Shown here in pieces: positions 63,201 through 64,000 of a DNA stretch of 64,000 nt. The notes beneath the pieces are model-generated. The model was not told where the DNA came from. It saw nothing but the letters and a program-made list of their open reading frames with translations, and did not search any database. Source of the DNA: Diphasiastrum complanatum. Taxonomy: Eukaryota > Streptophyta > Lycopodiopsida > Lycopodiales > Lycopodiaceae. Position 1 is the first letter of the stretch. Each line of letters opens with the position of its first letter. The stretch covers positions 50,157,134 through 50,221,133 of the forward strand of contig CM055098.1 of NCBI GenBank assembly GCA_029204225.1, in the 5' to 3' direction. Both the position numbers and the translations under genes were made by a program.

Positions 63201-63502
63201 AATGCATACCCACCTAAGAATGCTTGCTTGCTATATCATGTTTCTCACTCATTTATCTACATTGCCATTATCTGCATTGCTCTTCTTTTGACCGCAGAAA
63301 CTCGATCATTCAGTATATAACTGGACTTGGGTAGTGAGCTCAATCCTTCAATGAAGAAATCAACAACACAGTATAATGTTTACTGCACTTCTCACCTGCT
63401 CAAAGCTGAAACCTCCTCGCTATCACCCTCGTTTTCCTGTTGCGTGCAGTCCCGAGGAAGCCCAATTCCTGTAGCTTTCACTGCCTGCACCTGGATCGTC
63501 GA

Positions 63503-63505
<3 letters not shown>
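60221..63505 (-). CDS. SAP-domain protein with C-terminal Cys-rich finger, about ten exons
   Basis: Exons (minus): 63505-63427 (tentative), 62851-62687, 62425-62390, 62268-62151, 62036-61975, 61836-61785, 61642-61531, 61188-61090, 61011-60906 and 60651-60221; GT-AG throughout, about 419 codons. After an acidic N-terminus (SGSDYEDGPFEDSENES), exon 4 encodes a SAP domain (LKKLKLDHYKAYLRKYGLRL, then TGVKAVLLDRIQEHL), a helix-turn-helix that usually binds DNA or RNA. Then comes a conserved-looking block (CTGDVCQGDVILFEQKVYEKF, PPMHPLLVKGRNLYRLETYRK). The C-terminus has CPSCRNPAARQC, CYHCC and CERH, likely zinc-binding. The first junction is ambiguous: a better donor at 63396 (CAG/GTGAGA) keeps frame only with an acceptor at about 62862. 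The exact family name is not recalled; a nuclear nucleic-acid-binding role is inferred. Confidence 0.82.

Positions 63506-63542
<37 letters not shown>
63505..63542 (-). promoter_or_regulatory. (GA)n tract abutting the SAP-gene start codon
   Basis: CT repeat on plus, reading (GA)n in gene orientation and running up to the ATG (63505-63503), so it is in the 5' leader if that ATG is used. Confidence 0.55.
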
Positions 63543-63548
<6 letters not shown>

Positions 63549-63767
63549 TATTTCTAGCGAAGAAAAGGATAGCGCGAAGACATTTCAATGTAATGTGCTG
63601 TCCGTCATATTGAAAAGGTATGGATTTGTGGAAGGCATTTGAAAAAAGGAGCCGTTAATGGTTCCTCTTGTCCTCTAAAAACTAAAATCTAGATATAGGG
63701 CCATAGGGGGATAGTATGGGTAACTATCTTGTTTACAAGCCTTGGAATCCCTTTTTAGCTTTTCGCG
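63543..63767. other. Upstream flank of the SAP-domain gene
   Basis: Probable promoter region; no clear TATA box identified. Confidence 0.4.
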
Positions 63768-64000
63768 CTCATATGTCCTTGGAGAAAGGCATTTTGACTC
63801 CAAAGCAAAGTAATTCAAGTGTAAAATTATGTGAGTGAGGGTCCGCTCATATGGTCCTTGGAGAAAGGCATTTTGACTCCAAAGCAAAGTAATTCAAGAG
63901 TAAAATTATGTGAGTGAGGGTCCACGAAGGAGAGAGACATTGTAAAATTAAGTGAGTGAGCTTGCATGCATGAAAGAGAGAGACATTAAAATTAAGTGAG
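63768..64000. repeat. Tandem repeat, about 77-bp period, running to the window edge
   Basis: GCTCATATG.TCCTTGGAG (63768 and 63845) with GGCATTTTGACTCCAAAGCA and AATTATGTGAGTGAGGGTCC in both copies. Shorter GAGAGAGACATT/AAATTAAGTGAG units follow to the edge. Confidence 0.85.

Overview
The window is nuclear DNA of a land plant with a large, repeat-laden genome. Three spliced, apparently intact genes have canonical GT-AG introns, two of them with one intron of about 12 kb or 6 kb filled by LTR retrotransposons. Most other recognisable sequence is decayed Ty1/copia with one Ty3/gypsy chromovirus, plus many (TC)n/(GA)n microsatellites. No bacterial, organellar, CRISPR or tRNA/rRNA feature was found. 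Long TE-filled introns fit a gymnosperm- or fern-like genome, but the species cannot be fixed from this sequence.

Layout. 1-8.6 kb: three Copia remnants, one 926-bp LTR with a primer-binding site (PBS), and tandem repeats. 9.08-24.1 kb (minus): a GPN-loop GTPase 1 gene of five exons; its 11.8-kb second intron holds a Copia remnant broken open by a Gypsy chromovirus, itself invaded by a pol-less Copia derivative. 25.6-31.3 kb: Copia remnants, LTR pieces, and a long coiled-coil/proline-rich reading frame (26.85-28.66 kb) that I do not recognise, decayed in a way that fits C-to-T change. 33.5-39.4 kb: a nearly complete old Copia element with two LTRs. 40.0-48.9 kb (plus): a two-RRM glycine-rich hnRNP-like gene of six coding exons; its last intron carries a young Copia element with perfect CATCC target-site duplication but no reverse transcriptase. 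49-60 kb: quiet sequence, LTR remnants, Copia fragments and an unrecognised gene-like block (56.7-58.1 kb). 60.2-63.5 kb (minus): a ten-exon gene for a SAP-domain protein with a C-terminal Cys-rich finger.

The three host genes act in nuclear processes (RNA polymerase II assembly/import, RNA binding, and probably nucleic-acid binding), but nothing shows that they work together. All three have a (GA)n tract in sense orientation just upstream of the start codon or at the presumed transcription start. No clearly new defence or enzymatic system was found. The most unusual items are the 1.8-kb decayed frame, the 336-codon frame with membrane segments inside a pol-less element, and the in-frame loss of reverse transcriptase in the young Copia element.
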